The translations under genes and the position numbers were made by a program. The notes beneath the pieces are model-generated. The model searched no databases. It was not told where the DNA came from and was given only the letters and a program-made list of their open reading frames with translations. From Piezodorus guildinii (lineage: Eukaryota; Arthropoda; Insecta; Hemiptera; Pentatomidae), in the NCBI GenBank assembly GCA_023052935.1, contig CM041295.1:167826366-167890365 (forward strand): 64,000 nucleotides of DNA. The letters run 5' to 3'. This document shows, one piece after another, positions 11,616-20,285 of this stretch. The first letter of the stretch is position 1. Each line of letters begins with the position of its first letter.

Positions 11616-11713
11616 CATTAAAACTTTTAAACATCAAGGCACGTAGGATCATTAAACTGTTAAATATCTAGGCACGGAGGATTATTAAACTTAAAATATC
11701 CGGCCCGGAGGAC
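11616..11713 (-). repeat. Three tandem ~33-bp units next to the 5' LTR, containing the primer-binding site
   Basis: Units at 11616-11649, 11650-11682 and 11683-11713 each begin with ATTAAA and end in a CACGTAGGAT, CACGGAGGAT or CCCGGAGGAC block. Read on the minus strand, the unit touching the LTR gives TGGTCCTCCGGGCCGGATA just inside the LTR edge, the position and type of a BEL/Pao primer-binding site. The other two are diverged copies of the same segment. Confidence 0.65.
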
Positions 11714-11720
11714 CATTAAA

Positions 11721-12129
11721 TGTTTGGTCTAACCGTCATTATGAAAAATGATTGGGACTCGACCAAGTGGCAGCTAGAAATGGACTGTATTGAATGATTG
11801 AAAAGAAAAATTGTTGGGATTAAATATTGGTGTATTTTGAACAATTCGGAAAGGTTATGTATTACGATTTAGGTGGACTACATAATTACTTCTTCGTATG
11901 GTGTTTCTCTCATTTATCTCTTCATTTCCCTCGCCTTTCGTCCAGCCTAGGGCGACTTTTTCTTCCTCTACTCCATTCTTATCGCATTGTAGTCAGAAAA
12001 GAAGAAGGAAAATGGTGTGTACGTGCTCGCTTCTGCTGTACTTCAGCTTCTCTTCCCACCATATGTTTTGTAACAAAATATGGCCGCTTGTGGCACATTA
12101 TTAAATTGAGCGTACATGTTACGCGAACA
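11721..12129 (-). repeat. BEL/Pao 5' LTR
   Basis: This is the right-hand copy of the 409-bp LTR and carries the presumed promoter of the minus-strand element. It differs from the left copy at four positions. It is followed at 12130 by the CTGAT duplication and resumed PLE sequence. Confidence 0.92.
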
Positions 12130-13050
12130 CTGATAAACAATGCATCTCCTCCACCTACAGCCATATATTAAACTCTATCAAGTAATGCAGCTTCCCATGT
12201 CCATCCAACTGTATACATTTTGTTCATTTATTGGTTTATTTTTTATTTACTTATGTACACATGTATTTGATATATGTATCTATTTTATTTGTTTATGTAC
12301 TTATAAAATTCTTAATGGTTTTACATTTCAATTTATTCCTACTTTTAATTATTTTATTCTTTTGTATCAACTTGTATGATCTGTCAATGATTGTTACTCA
12401 ATTGTTTTTTTTTTCTCATAATATTTTCACCTGGTTATTTTTACTGTCTTAATGTGTTTACCATAATTAAAAAAACGTTGGTTGGGAGGTAGTCAGTTTT
12501 ACTACATATACTTTGTACATTATTATTCTTACAATTGTATTATATTGTTTTTACTTTAACAATCATGTTAAACCATTTTCTAATACCATTATGATGTTAT
12601 TACTATTATAGGTTTAATCTGATTACTTCTGTTTATGTTAATATTATAACTTTACACATTGTTGTCAGATCCCGTCAAAAAATGCTGTACGTATTTTCCA
12701 TTTTACCCAACCTTTTGAACGTACTTTCCTATCTACCTGCCTATATTCCATACTACCAAATTGTACCTAGTTTCCATTCGCCTAAAACACGGTACGTATC
12801 TCCACTGTACTCCATTTTTCAATGTTTTTTTATTTCATGTAATTTTTTCTAATATATTTGTACATTATCTTTAGTCATTATCTGTTCTGTATAGCTCTTC
12901 TTAGTATACCTTTGTTATTTTAATTTAATTAACTGATTTCTTTACACATCTAATTCTTTTTATGTTATAATATTGACATTCTCTAGCGCAATAGTTTTTA
13001 AAATAGTATATTTAAGCTTATTTTAAATGTATCCTTTTTGTATCTCTTTA
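12130..13050 (+). other. PLE C-terminal remnant and 3' region
   Basis: The PLE reading resumes for a few tens of codons after the BEL insertion, then gives way to an AT- and T-rich 3' region. Unnamed open stretches here (12140-12452) are low-complexity F/I/L/Y-rich translations of T-rich DNA and are not believable proteins. Confidence 0.55.
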
Positions 13051-13089
13051 GCCCTGATGATGACCCACAATGGGGGTCGAAACGTTGGC
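13051..13089 (+). ncRNA. Hammerhead-ribozyme-like motif at the PLE 3' end
   Basis: The order is GCC, then CTGATGA, then a GACCC/GGGTC stem with an ACAATGG-type loop, then GAAAC, GTT and GGC. Outer GCC and GGC can pair as stem I. This is the order of a type I hammerhead with an almost absent stem III. Hammerheads of this kind are known in PLE terminal repeats. One extra T after CTGATGA departs from the textbook core, so activity is uncertain. Confidence 0.55.
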
Positions 13090-13156
13090 AAACAATAAAA
13101 TAGTTGAAACTATTTAGTTGTTTCATTTAATGACCGCCACCCGGACTAATTCCTTC
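13072..13156 (+). repeat. PLE terminal inverted repeat, right copy
   Basis: This copy pairs with 5282-5366 (83 of 85 positions). It starts within the hammerhead-like stem (GGGGGTCGAAACGTTGGC) and ends in GACTAATTCCTTC. Confidence 0.85.
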
Positions 13157-13189
13157 CAGTAATTCTTAACGGTCAACTAATTATATCCA

Positions 13190-13961
13190 CTACAATAGTA
13201 ATAATAAATAACATTATTCTGGGACTATGTCTCTTAAGAATAACAATGTTGAACAGTACAGAGACCCTTTAATATAAAATGTCTGGCTGAGAGACTAATG
13301 AATTAATTTTTATGTACAAAGGTGTGAAAAAAACAACAAAAAAACCTATATGTAAGTACAAAAAATATGGAATAAAAACGAACAAAATAGGAAAGAATGA
13401 AAAAATCAAATAAAATCTCCTTAAAGCTACTAGAATTCAAGAAATTTAAAATAAACAAATTATTCCACAAAGCTAGGATTTGGGCAAAAACATTAAGTCT
13501 TATATTAAAAGTAGGATTACTGAACTGCTATTTCACCTGGGAGTGTGTCTGTTTGGGATGCCAGGGGCTGCAATGGGGACATACAAGGAATTATCAAATG
13601 TTTTAGATCTGTAGATAGGAATGTAAAGGTCAGAATGGCATGATCTAGTTTCAAGTGAGTAGACTGGGGATTTAAACTGTAGGATACTGTGGATGATGGG
13701 AGTTCACAATTTAGTAAAGGTATGATCCGAGGAAGTATTTCTTCATATAGATGGAAGGAGCTACTTTAACTTGCCATAGCAGTGTGTCACAAGAGACCTC
13801 CTAGAGGTACTAAAGATGAATCTTATAAACATGTTCATAATCTGCTTGACTTTATCTTTAAGTAAAATGTAAAAAGAGGCCACCATACACAGAAATAATC
13901 AAAGTGGGAAAAAATAAGTAAGGAAACAAGAAGCTTATGGGTGGGAAATGGGAAAAGACGA
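13190..13961. other. AT-rich stretch, no gene recognised
   Basis: Short open frames here (for example 13397-13606) have no recognisable domain, and no element ends were found. Confidence 0.45.
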
Positions 13962-14268
13962 CTAGGGGTGGGCATAATCAAATGATTAATATGCATTTTG
14001 AGAGGCAATATGGCACAATTCCCCTCACATGGTTGCTGAGCTGGCTGAGCCTAGGTGCAAATATGCATATAAGCAAATAAAGAAAAAAAAAAGGTCATTC
14101 AATTATCCCTCAGTTATCCCGACCCCTTATAATCCCTCGATTACCATTAAAAAATTCAGTTCAAATGATTATTCGTTTCTCCAAACCGATTAATTCGATA
14201 ATCGATTAATTTGAATAATTGAAATAATCGAATGATCTGAAAATCATCATTCGATTATGCCCACCCCT
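13962..14268. mobile_element. hAT-like MITE with 8-bp target duplication
   Basis: The 307-bp segment starts CTAGGGGTGGGCATAATC and ends GATTATGCCCACCCCT, an inverted terminal repeat. It is flanked by the exact octamer AAAGACGA at 13954-13961 and 14269-14276. The GGGGTGGGC-type end and the 8-bp duplication fit the hAT superfamily. The interior is AT-rich, partly self-complementary (repeated ATCGATTAAT- and AATAATCGAA-like stretches) and non-coding. Confidence 0.82.
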
Positions 14269-14483
14269 AAAGACGAAGAGAGGGATATAAATACTTAAGA
14301 GATCTTATAGTTTATCAGGAAATTTGTACAATGTGGGGTCTCTAGGAAAGGATTTGATCACTAATAATACCCAGGTTTTTGATAGAAAAATTGAAGGTTA
14401 TAGGGTGATTATTTAAGATTAGACTCGGAAAGGAATATATTAACAATTTTACAATAATAATTATGAAACTACACCTAACTTAC

Positions 14484-14704
14484 TTTGTCAAAACATCTGA
14501 GTCAGTAGTAGGCAAATTATCATTGAAATACAATGCTATCATGTAAATGGACGAGCTCCACATAAGAATTAAAACGAAACCAGTTAAAGGAGACAAAAGA
14601 AATGTTGGTACCCAATCACGATTATCTTCCTCAGCATCATCTACATTATTGCCAGAATCGTTTCGGTCAACAGACCTAGAAACATTCCGTCGTCTTATTT
14701 CAGC
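14484..14704 (-). CDS. Candidate host exon, membrane-protein-like
   Basis: Read on the minus strand, TTTTACAG marks an acceptor just before 14704, and ACAAA|GTAAGT gives a consensus donor at 14484. Only one of the three frames between them is open, for about 74 codons. It has a hydrophilic start (AEIRRRNVSRSVDRND), an acidic stretch, then WVPTFLLSPLTGFVLILMW and SSIYMIALYF, which look like one or two membrane segments, and a polar end. The frame also meets TAA right after the last codon, so this could be a final coding exon instead of an internal one. It is not a recognised transposon protein. I cannot name the gene. Confidence 0.45.
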
Positions 14705-15074
14705 CTGTAAAATAATAAAGTAATCATCATTAATTATAATTGAAAATTAAAATAAAATCAACAATTTTTATATTAGTTTTAAGGTTTTTTTAAATAATTA
14801 AATATATATTCCAATTGAAAAATCCTTTTGCAGAACTTATCTAATTCAATGAAACAAAAAAAAGACAGTGTTTCCAACAATCATAGGTACAGGGTATCCA
14901 GAAAATAATGCTAAATTTTAAGTTTTCTTGATAATATTCAAATTGTTCATATTAACTGGAATAACCATTTGTATAAATTATTAAACCTCTTCCTAACAAT
15001 AGTGTTTACAAATAATTCAGTCTTTACTAAAATATCAACATGTGATATTCATATAATTTTGTTTTTCAAGTTTA

Positions 15075-15500
15075 AACTTCGCCGGACCCAGCCCAAACGA
15101 CCAGAAACATCATCAAGCCTGGGACAACGGCAACATTAATGAATGCACTGTAAAACGATAGTTCAAAAAATTTGGAGAGGGAGACTTCAATCTTGAAGAC
15201 AAAGAAGGTTGTGGAAGAAAACCTCTGAACAATTGTTCCAAAACTTGCAGAGAAACTTAACCTTAACAATTTGACCATCGGTAACCACTTCAAAGCAATT
15301 GGAAAGACAAAAAAACGTGGAACATTGGGTTTCACACACATTAAATGACACCTAATAACCAGTATTATGAGGCTCGTGCTACACTTCTTAGCCACAACAA
15401 AAATGACAATTTTCTGTCCAGAACTGCTACTTGTGATAAAAAGTAGATGCTTTAAGATAACAGTAAACAGTCCAGACATTGGCTCAAAAAAAGAACAAGA
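15075..15500 (+). pseudogene. mariner transposase N-terminal half, decayed
   Basis: Scattered frames give mariner blocks in the right order: FGEGDFNLEDKEGCGRKP (near 15170-15222), KLAEKLNLNNLTIGNHFKAIGKTKKRG (near 15245-15322), then YYEARATLLSHNKNDNFLSRTATCDKK (near 15363-15445). These correspond to the DNA-binding region, the linker and the first catalytic TCDEK block. Frameshifts separate them. No inverted ends were recognised. A run of 26 A follows at 15526-15551. Confidence 0.75.
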
Positions 15501-15525
15501 AACACATTTTCAGAAGCCCCAACTC

Positions 15526-15551
15526 AAAAAAAAAAAAAAAAAAAAAAAAAA
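15526..15551 (+). repeat. Poly(A) run
   Basis: Twenty-six consecutive A residues lie between the mariner remnant and the LINE 3' fragment. They may be the tail of an unrecognised retrocopy. Confidence 0.8.
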
Positions 15552-15744
15552 GTGAGGGTTACTGTTTAATGGGCTTAATTCTGGTTTGATACACGATAGC
15601 TTCATAAATCAAGGAGAAACTATCAATGCCGAATCATACTGTAACCAAATTAATGCAATTTATATGAAATTGGCTATAATGATAACATATATTTAGTTGT
15701 AAGACGTCTGGCCTCATGTCTCACGTGTGAAGTCACAATAACTG

Positions 15745-16608
15745 TTGGAGCTTGGATATGAAACTCTGCCACATCTCTCCTACTGTCTGAACCTCTTGCC
15801 TAAGAATTATCATTTTTTTAAACACCCAGACCCCTACTTACAGCCCTACTTTGTCACATCAGATTACACCTACAAGACGAAGCTACATCAGTTTTGCTCC
15901 GTCTACACAGCTGAAGTGAATGCGATCGCAATGGCTCTAGATTATTCCAGAATACTCCCTATAGAGAATATAACCATAGCCTCAGACTCATTAAGCGCTC
16001 TAAAAGCACTAGAGAATATGTATTCCAACCATCCAGGAATTTTAAGAATCCTAGAATTAACCAAATTATTCGCTGAAGAAGGAAAAAGAATCCATTATGT
16101 GTGGATACCAGGCCATATGGGGATAATAGGAAACGAAATGGCAGATAAGGCTGCCAAAGAAGCCCTTACACTCCCAGGTCGTGGTAGGACACTACTGACA
16201 CCATCAGAGCTAGCACGTCCACTAATGGAAAATGTATTGAAGAAATGGGAAGAAACTTGGAACAACAGCTATCCAAGTAAGCTCAAAGCAATTAAGAAAG
16301 AGGTAAAACCTTGGAAAACCTCAAGTCGCACTGACCGTAGAGAAGAGGTGGTCCTGGCCCGCCTGAGAATCGGACACACACGGCTAACGCACGGGCACAT
16401 AATATCAAAAGAATTGCCCCCAAGATGCAAGCATTGTAGGGAAACCTTGACCATAGCTCATATTTTTGAAGAATGTTCCTTCTACATCAGGCAGCTGAAC
16501 AAAAATAAAATACCAAGCAACGTCGCAGATGCTTTGGGAAACAATGGAAAAAGGATTGATGAATTAATGTGTCTCCTCTCTCAAATGGATTTTTACAAGC
16601 TTATTTGA
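15745..16608 (+). pseudogene. LINE ORF2 C-terminus with RNase H domain, 5'-truncated
   Basis: The open frame contains a ribonuclease H domain lacking its first catalytic strand: VYTAEVNAIAMALDY (catalytic E), ITIASDSLSALKAL (catalytic D), and YVWIPGHMGIIGNEMADKAAK (last catalytic D with HxGxxGNExAD). Behind it comes a C-terminal region with RREEVVLARLRIGHTRLTHGH and CKHCRETLTIAHIFEECSFY, the CCHC-like end of I- and R1-group LINEs. A near relative lies at 42869-43310. The first 40 or so codons do not fit RNase H and may be junction sequence. The stop at 16606-16608 appears to be the true end of the protein. Confidence 0.8.
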
Positions 16609-16641
16609 ACTACTCTTGTTTTCTTTGGACTTAAATTATTT

Positions 16642-16718
<77 letters not shown>

Positions 16719-17190
16719 TATTATTATTTTATTTTATTTATTTTTTTAATTTTATTTATTCATTTTTTTTTCTATTATATTTTATTTTACTTATTTTTGT
16801 AATTACTTTTCTAATTATTATATTTATTACCTTATTTTTTAATTAAATATTAATGTATTACTATTACGTATTTATATTTATTATTATCTATTTTATCTAC
16901 TTGTTTTTTATCTTTATTTATTATTATTATTTTTTATTTTATTTTATTTATTTTTTTTTTTATTTTATTTTTTTTTTTATTTATTTATTTATTCTTTTCT
17001 CTTGAATATTATCTAACATTCATTTATCTCAAGTAGAATTATACATATATTATAATATCTTTTAATGAATATCTCTTTTAATATTTTAACTTATACTTTT
17101 GTCTTAACTTAATCTTCTATAAAAATTAATATTTCTGGCACTGATGACCGCGATGTTTTGTGCCATTAAAATTTTAAAAACCAACCAACC
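16609..17190 (+). mobile_element. LINE 3' UTR with (TA)n expansion and terminal stem-loop
   Basis: The 3' UTR contains a pure (TA)n block (16645-16710) and a long T/A-rich stretch. It ends with GGCAC-TGATGACC...TTTT-GTGCC (about 17139-17168) and an AACC repeat to 17190. The GGCAC/GTGCC arms can pair. A matching end occurs at 55858-55893. Confidence 0.65.
16645..16710. repeat. (TA)n microsatellite
   Basis: About 66 bp of uninterrupted TA dinucleotide followed by a T-rich tract. Confidence 0.95.
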
Positions 17191-17479
17191 AACCCCTACT
17201 TACAGCACGAAAAATTGGACGAAGGGAATTAGAATACACGTTTTTGTAGTTTATCAGTTCTAAATATGGGAAATTCTATTCCCAGGGAATGGAAAAGTTG
17301 CCAATATTTTGGTAGAAACATATTGATAATAGTGGAGACTATTTTTATTAAATAAAACAGTTATAAATCTTTCTTTTTAAACCAAAACCCTGCATTGTTT
17401 TCCTAACAACCCATAGGGTATGAAGTTTTTTGTTTCTCTTAAGATCCTTTCCAAACCTTAAATGGTGGTAAATATATTA

Positions 17480-17830
17480 CCGATGGTAAATATATTGAGT
17501 TCGGCTCGGGCCACTTCAGTTCCTCGTCAGCCTTATCAGTGATCGAGTTATTCAAGTCGGTTCGAGCTGAAAATTGGTGAGTGTGTAGAGCAAGAGGCTG
17601 GTGGCTGTTTTTTAAATTTTGGTGAAAGTCGGATCGAGATCATCGCTAGGAACCAAAGATGAACGAAGTGGCATTTCACCAAGCATTGAAGCCTTATCAG
17701 CTGTGGAGTTTGGCCTGCAGCCCCCCACCGCCGCTGCTCCAGCTGGCCTCACGGTCACTGTCAGCTTATCAATCCTTCAGTGTCATCCCACGAGCCCAAC
17801 GTAGTTTGATATCGAGTAATTCACAATAAT
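17480..17830 (+). other. GC-richer unassigned island
   Basis: Base composition rises against its surroundings (TTCGGCTCGGGCC, CAGCCCCCCACCGCCGC). It contains a possible splice donor (AATTG|GTGAGTG near 17576) and an AATAAA at about 17851 just beyond it. It has no long reading frame with a known domain. It could be a 5' exon, part of an LTR, or a SINE-like unit; I cannot decide. Confidence 0.25.
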
Positions 17831-17934
17831 TATCTATTATTAATAATTAATAAAGAATTATATGAGTATTTGTAGCATAGCTATATGGTGCGCACATACA
17901 TGTGTAGAGGATACTCACGGAGATTGGTCTGGCC

Positions 17935-19237
17935 ATAAACCCACAAAATAGTATAGGTGTCGTGTTAGAGAAGGGGGAGCTACGGTCGACGGCACTCTCT
18001 CTTGAGAATAAAGATGTCATCCGAACAGTAAAAGAAGATGACAAAATAAAGTATCTGGGATGCATGTTCTCGGGAGAGCTAGCTTTTGATGAAGATTCGG
18101 TGACTAAATTGAATACCAACTAGGATAAGTTGGTTACCTCTCCCCTACTTAAATCGGAACAGAAGCTCGACATTGTCAATCCTCTCCAAACAGCGCCCCT
18201 TTCAAAGATACGTCCTGTGGTGTTAGAAGAAATTGATACAAATGTCCGCAGGAGTATCAAGGCAATTGTCAGATTGCCCGCTAACACTGCTACAGCAATG
18301 TTGTACGCACCGCGAAGATTTCGAGGTCTAGGACTGGTCCACTTGTCAATGAGAGGCTCCCCTACAACATTGGTCCATTGCACAGCGACTTTCTAATGTC
18401 CCAGATGCCCTGTTCCAGTCTGTCTTTCGGTACGATGAAGAAATTGCTGAATGCGCCGAAAAACTGGAAGTTGAGGGCGACAGAAGTGTGATAGCTCTAC
18501 GACAGTCGCTTCGAGAAAAGGCGTTTGAAGAATGGGCCAATTGCAGGTGGCAGGGCATTGGCGTTCGACACTTCAAAGATACCCCAAGATCCAATAGATA
18601 TGTATGTGAGAAGCAAGTTCTCTTGGTGTCAAAGCTTCACAGGGAAAAAGATTTCACCTGTTTTGACAGGGTCTACTGCATTGATAAGGGCGGATCAGTT
18701 AGGTACGCAGACATTGTTGCATTCCCGAAGAACGGAACTACTGCAATGATCCTGGATCCTACCGTTCAATATGAGACTAATGACCTCGATCAAGCAAGTG
18801 GAGTGGAAAGGGAGAAGAGAGCTATCTACGAGAAATGCATCCCTTTCCTACAAGAAAAGTTCTGCGAGACATCTGGCGAGAGACAGTTCTCCGTTAGAGG
18901 TCTATGGTTTGGGCCTCGCGGAGTGATCCCTGGAAGCACAAGGAGATTTTTGGAAGACCTAGGTGTCGATATAAGAGATGTGGCGGTGTTCACAGAAAAC
19001 TTGATTTTGGACTGCCTGGGGATCAGCCACCATCACCTGTATAACAATTAAACAGTGAATGTGATTATATTTCGATTATGTAATGTGCACACCAAAGGTC
19101 TAAATTTACAATATAGTGGTAGAGAGAAATAAAATAAAATAATGTGAATAGCTAAAAGAGAAAAAAAAAATTGTAAATATTATCAATTTTTATTAGAATT
19201 GGAAAGAAAAAAAAATTTTTTTGAAAATGTATGTGAA
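17935..19237 (+). pseudogene. R2-like LINE, 5'-truncated and internally deleted copy
   Basis: The reading follows the RT end, thumb and endonuclease of the element at 31175-34342 but with clear divergence. It starts at DDKIKYLGCMFSGELAFDE. A 9-residue gap falls before PLQTAPLSKIRP, where the other copy has RYVFPSVIY. It continues through the ANTATAMLYAPRRFRGLGL block. After a frame break it goes to FEEWANCRWQGIGVRHFKD, then jumps over about 80 residues, losing the CCHC knuckle. It ends in YADIVAFPKNGTTAMILDPTVQYE, the restriction-like endonuclease, and the VRGLWFGPRGVIP block. The stop is at 19049-19051, followed by a short 3' UTR. An in-frame stop near 18121 and the deletions make it non-functional. 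Confidence 0.8.
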
Positions 19238-19871
19238 TTTTTATTTCTATTAATTATATGTCCTAATTATGGTTTTTGGGCTATTGTTATATTTATTTTA
19301 AAATTTTACCTTATTTATGATGTCTGTGTAATGTGTTCCTAGCTTTTTTGTATCTGTTTTATAATTTATTGTCCTGCTATTATTTTTGGTAATGTGTATT
19401 TTTTCTAGTAATTTTCTATTTCTATTATTTAGAGATATGTCTAAAATTACTGTGTTTTCAAAGTTAAATTTATGTTGTTTTGTTATACTATGGGATGATA
19501 ATGGATAAACAAAATGCAATATACAAATTAGACTGTAACAATTGTGTATATATACATGCCTTCACAATTTTTACAGTCTAATTTGTATATTGCATTTTGT
19601 TTATCCATTATCATCCCATAGTATAACAAAACAACATAAATTTAACTTTGAAAACACAGTAATTTTAGACATATCTCTAAATAATAGAAATAGAAAATTA
19701 CTAGAAAAAATACACATTACCAAAAATAATAGCAGGACAATAAATTATAAAACAGATACAAAAAAGCTAGGAACACATTACACAGACATCATAAATAAGG
19801 TAAAATTTTAAAATAAATATAACAATAGCCCCAAAACCATAATTAGGATATATAATTAATAGAAATAAAAA
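19238..19871. repeat. Palindrome: two inverted 309-bp PLE 3' segments
   Basis: The left arm 19238-19546 and right arm 19563-19871 are reverse complements with few mismatches and a 16-bp spacer. Each arm encodes, in opposite directions, the same PLE C-terminal segment beginning HFVYPLSSHSITKQHKFNFE and containing NYKTDTKKLGTHYTDI. The DNA could form a very long hairpin. Confidence 0.9.
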
Positions 19872-20285
19872 TAAATAAAAAGCACAAGGATTTCATAGGA
19901 ATACTGGAAAGGTACAAAGTTTAAAATTGGAAAATAATAGAAACAGTAAGCCAATGAACACCCATGTAGACGAATAGCAGTAAGCTATGGAGTGAAGTAA
20001 TGAATTATATATGAGAAAGTGTTTATAAAAAAATAAGGTAAATAATATTAGTGAGTTTTAAATTAATTATGACAAATTAGTGAAGATAATTATTCAAAGA
20101 CAAATATTTAAATAATGCATTTTCATTCACTTATCAAATTTTTTAAAAATTGTTTCAGTCTTGAGAATGGGGAAACAATCCCGAAACGTTGATAGATGAT
20201 GTGAATGGTTATGAAATAAAATAAATAATTAACAAAAGGAAGTTAAGGTGTGCTCATTTAAGTGCTAATATTAAGAAAAACTTTC
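19563..20285 (+). mobile_element. PLE 3' end
   Basis: The right palindrome arm gives the last 80 or so codons of a PLE GIY-YIG protein (HKFNFENTVILD, then EKIHITKNN, then INYKTDT). It is followed by an AT-rich 3' region and, at 20158-20192, a hammerhead-like motif. This matches the order at the end of the 5282-13156 element. The 5' part of the element is absent. Confidence 0.7.
20158..20192 (+). ncRNA. Hammerhead-like motif, degenerate
   Basis: CTTGAGAATGGG...TCCCGAAACGTTGA has the stem II pairing (GGG/CCC) and the GAAACGTT half intact. The CTGATGA half is changed to CTTGAGA, so it is unlikely to cleave. It marks a PLE terminal repeat. Confidence 0.5.

Larger units (their letters stand above)
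7149..12129 (-). mobile_element. BEL/Pao LTR retrotransposon, RT-deleted, inserted in the PLE
   Basis: Two 409-bp LTRs (7149-7557 and 11721-12129) differ at four positions that I counted. The host PLE sequence is duplicated as CTGAT on both sides (7144-7148 and 12130-12134), the 5-bp duplication usual for the superfamily. The internal frame on the minus strand codes for a Pao-type gag, a retropepsin, and remnants of integrase and the C-terminal DUF5641-like domain. The reverse transcriptase and RNase H are absent. Few LTR differences point to fairly recent insertion compared with the worn PLE around it. Confidence 0.9.
5282..13156 (+). mobile_element. Penelope-like element with inverted terminal repeats, interrupted by BEL/Pao
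   Basis: The element is bounded by an 85-bp inverted repeat (5282-5366 and 13072-13156, two mismatches). Between the repeats the plus strand carries a PLE reverse transcriptase and GIY-YIG reading frame (5343-7148) that resumes at 12130 after a 4981-bp BEL/Pao insertion. The right end carries a hammerhead-like motif directly inside and across the repeat (13051-13089). PLEs commonly carry such terminal pseudo-LTRs in either orientation. Its unusual feature is that the two ends are in opposite orientation. Confidence 0.8.

Noticed and set aside
12140..12452. Overlapping open frames rich in F, I, L and Y
   Set aside because: They are translations of T-rich PLE 3' sequence, with no domain and no start context.
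13051..13089. Rho-independent-type terminator
   Set aside because: The stem and following A/T-rich sequence fit a PLE hammerhead-like end, and the context is eukaryotic.
13780..13875. Short plus-strand frame with HKRPPRGTKDESYKHVHN and a possible donor
   Set aside because: No convincing acceptor and no family match; composition alone does not support an exon.
16616..16846. 76-codon frame of alternating I and Y
   Set aside because: It is the translation of the (TA)n microsatellite.
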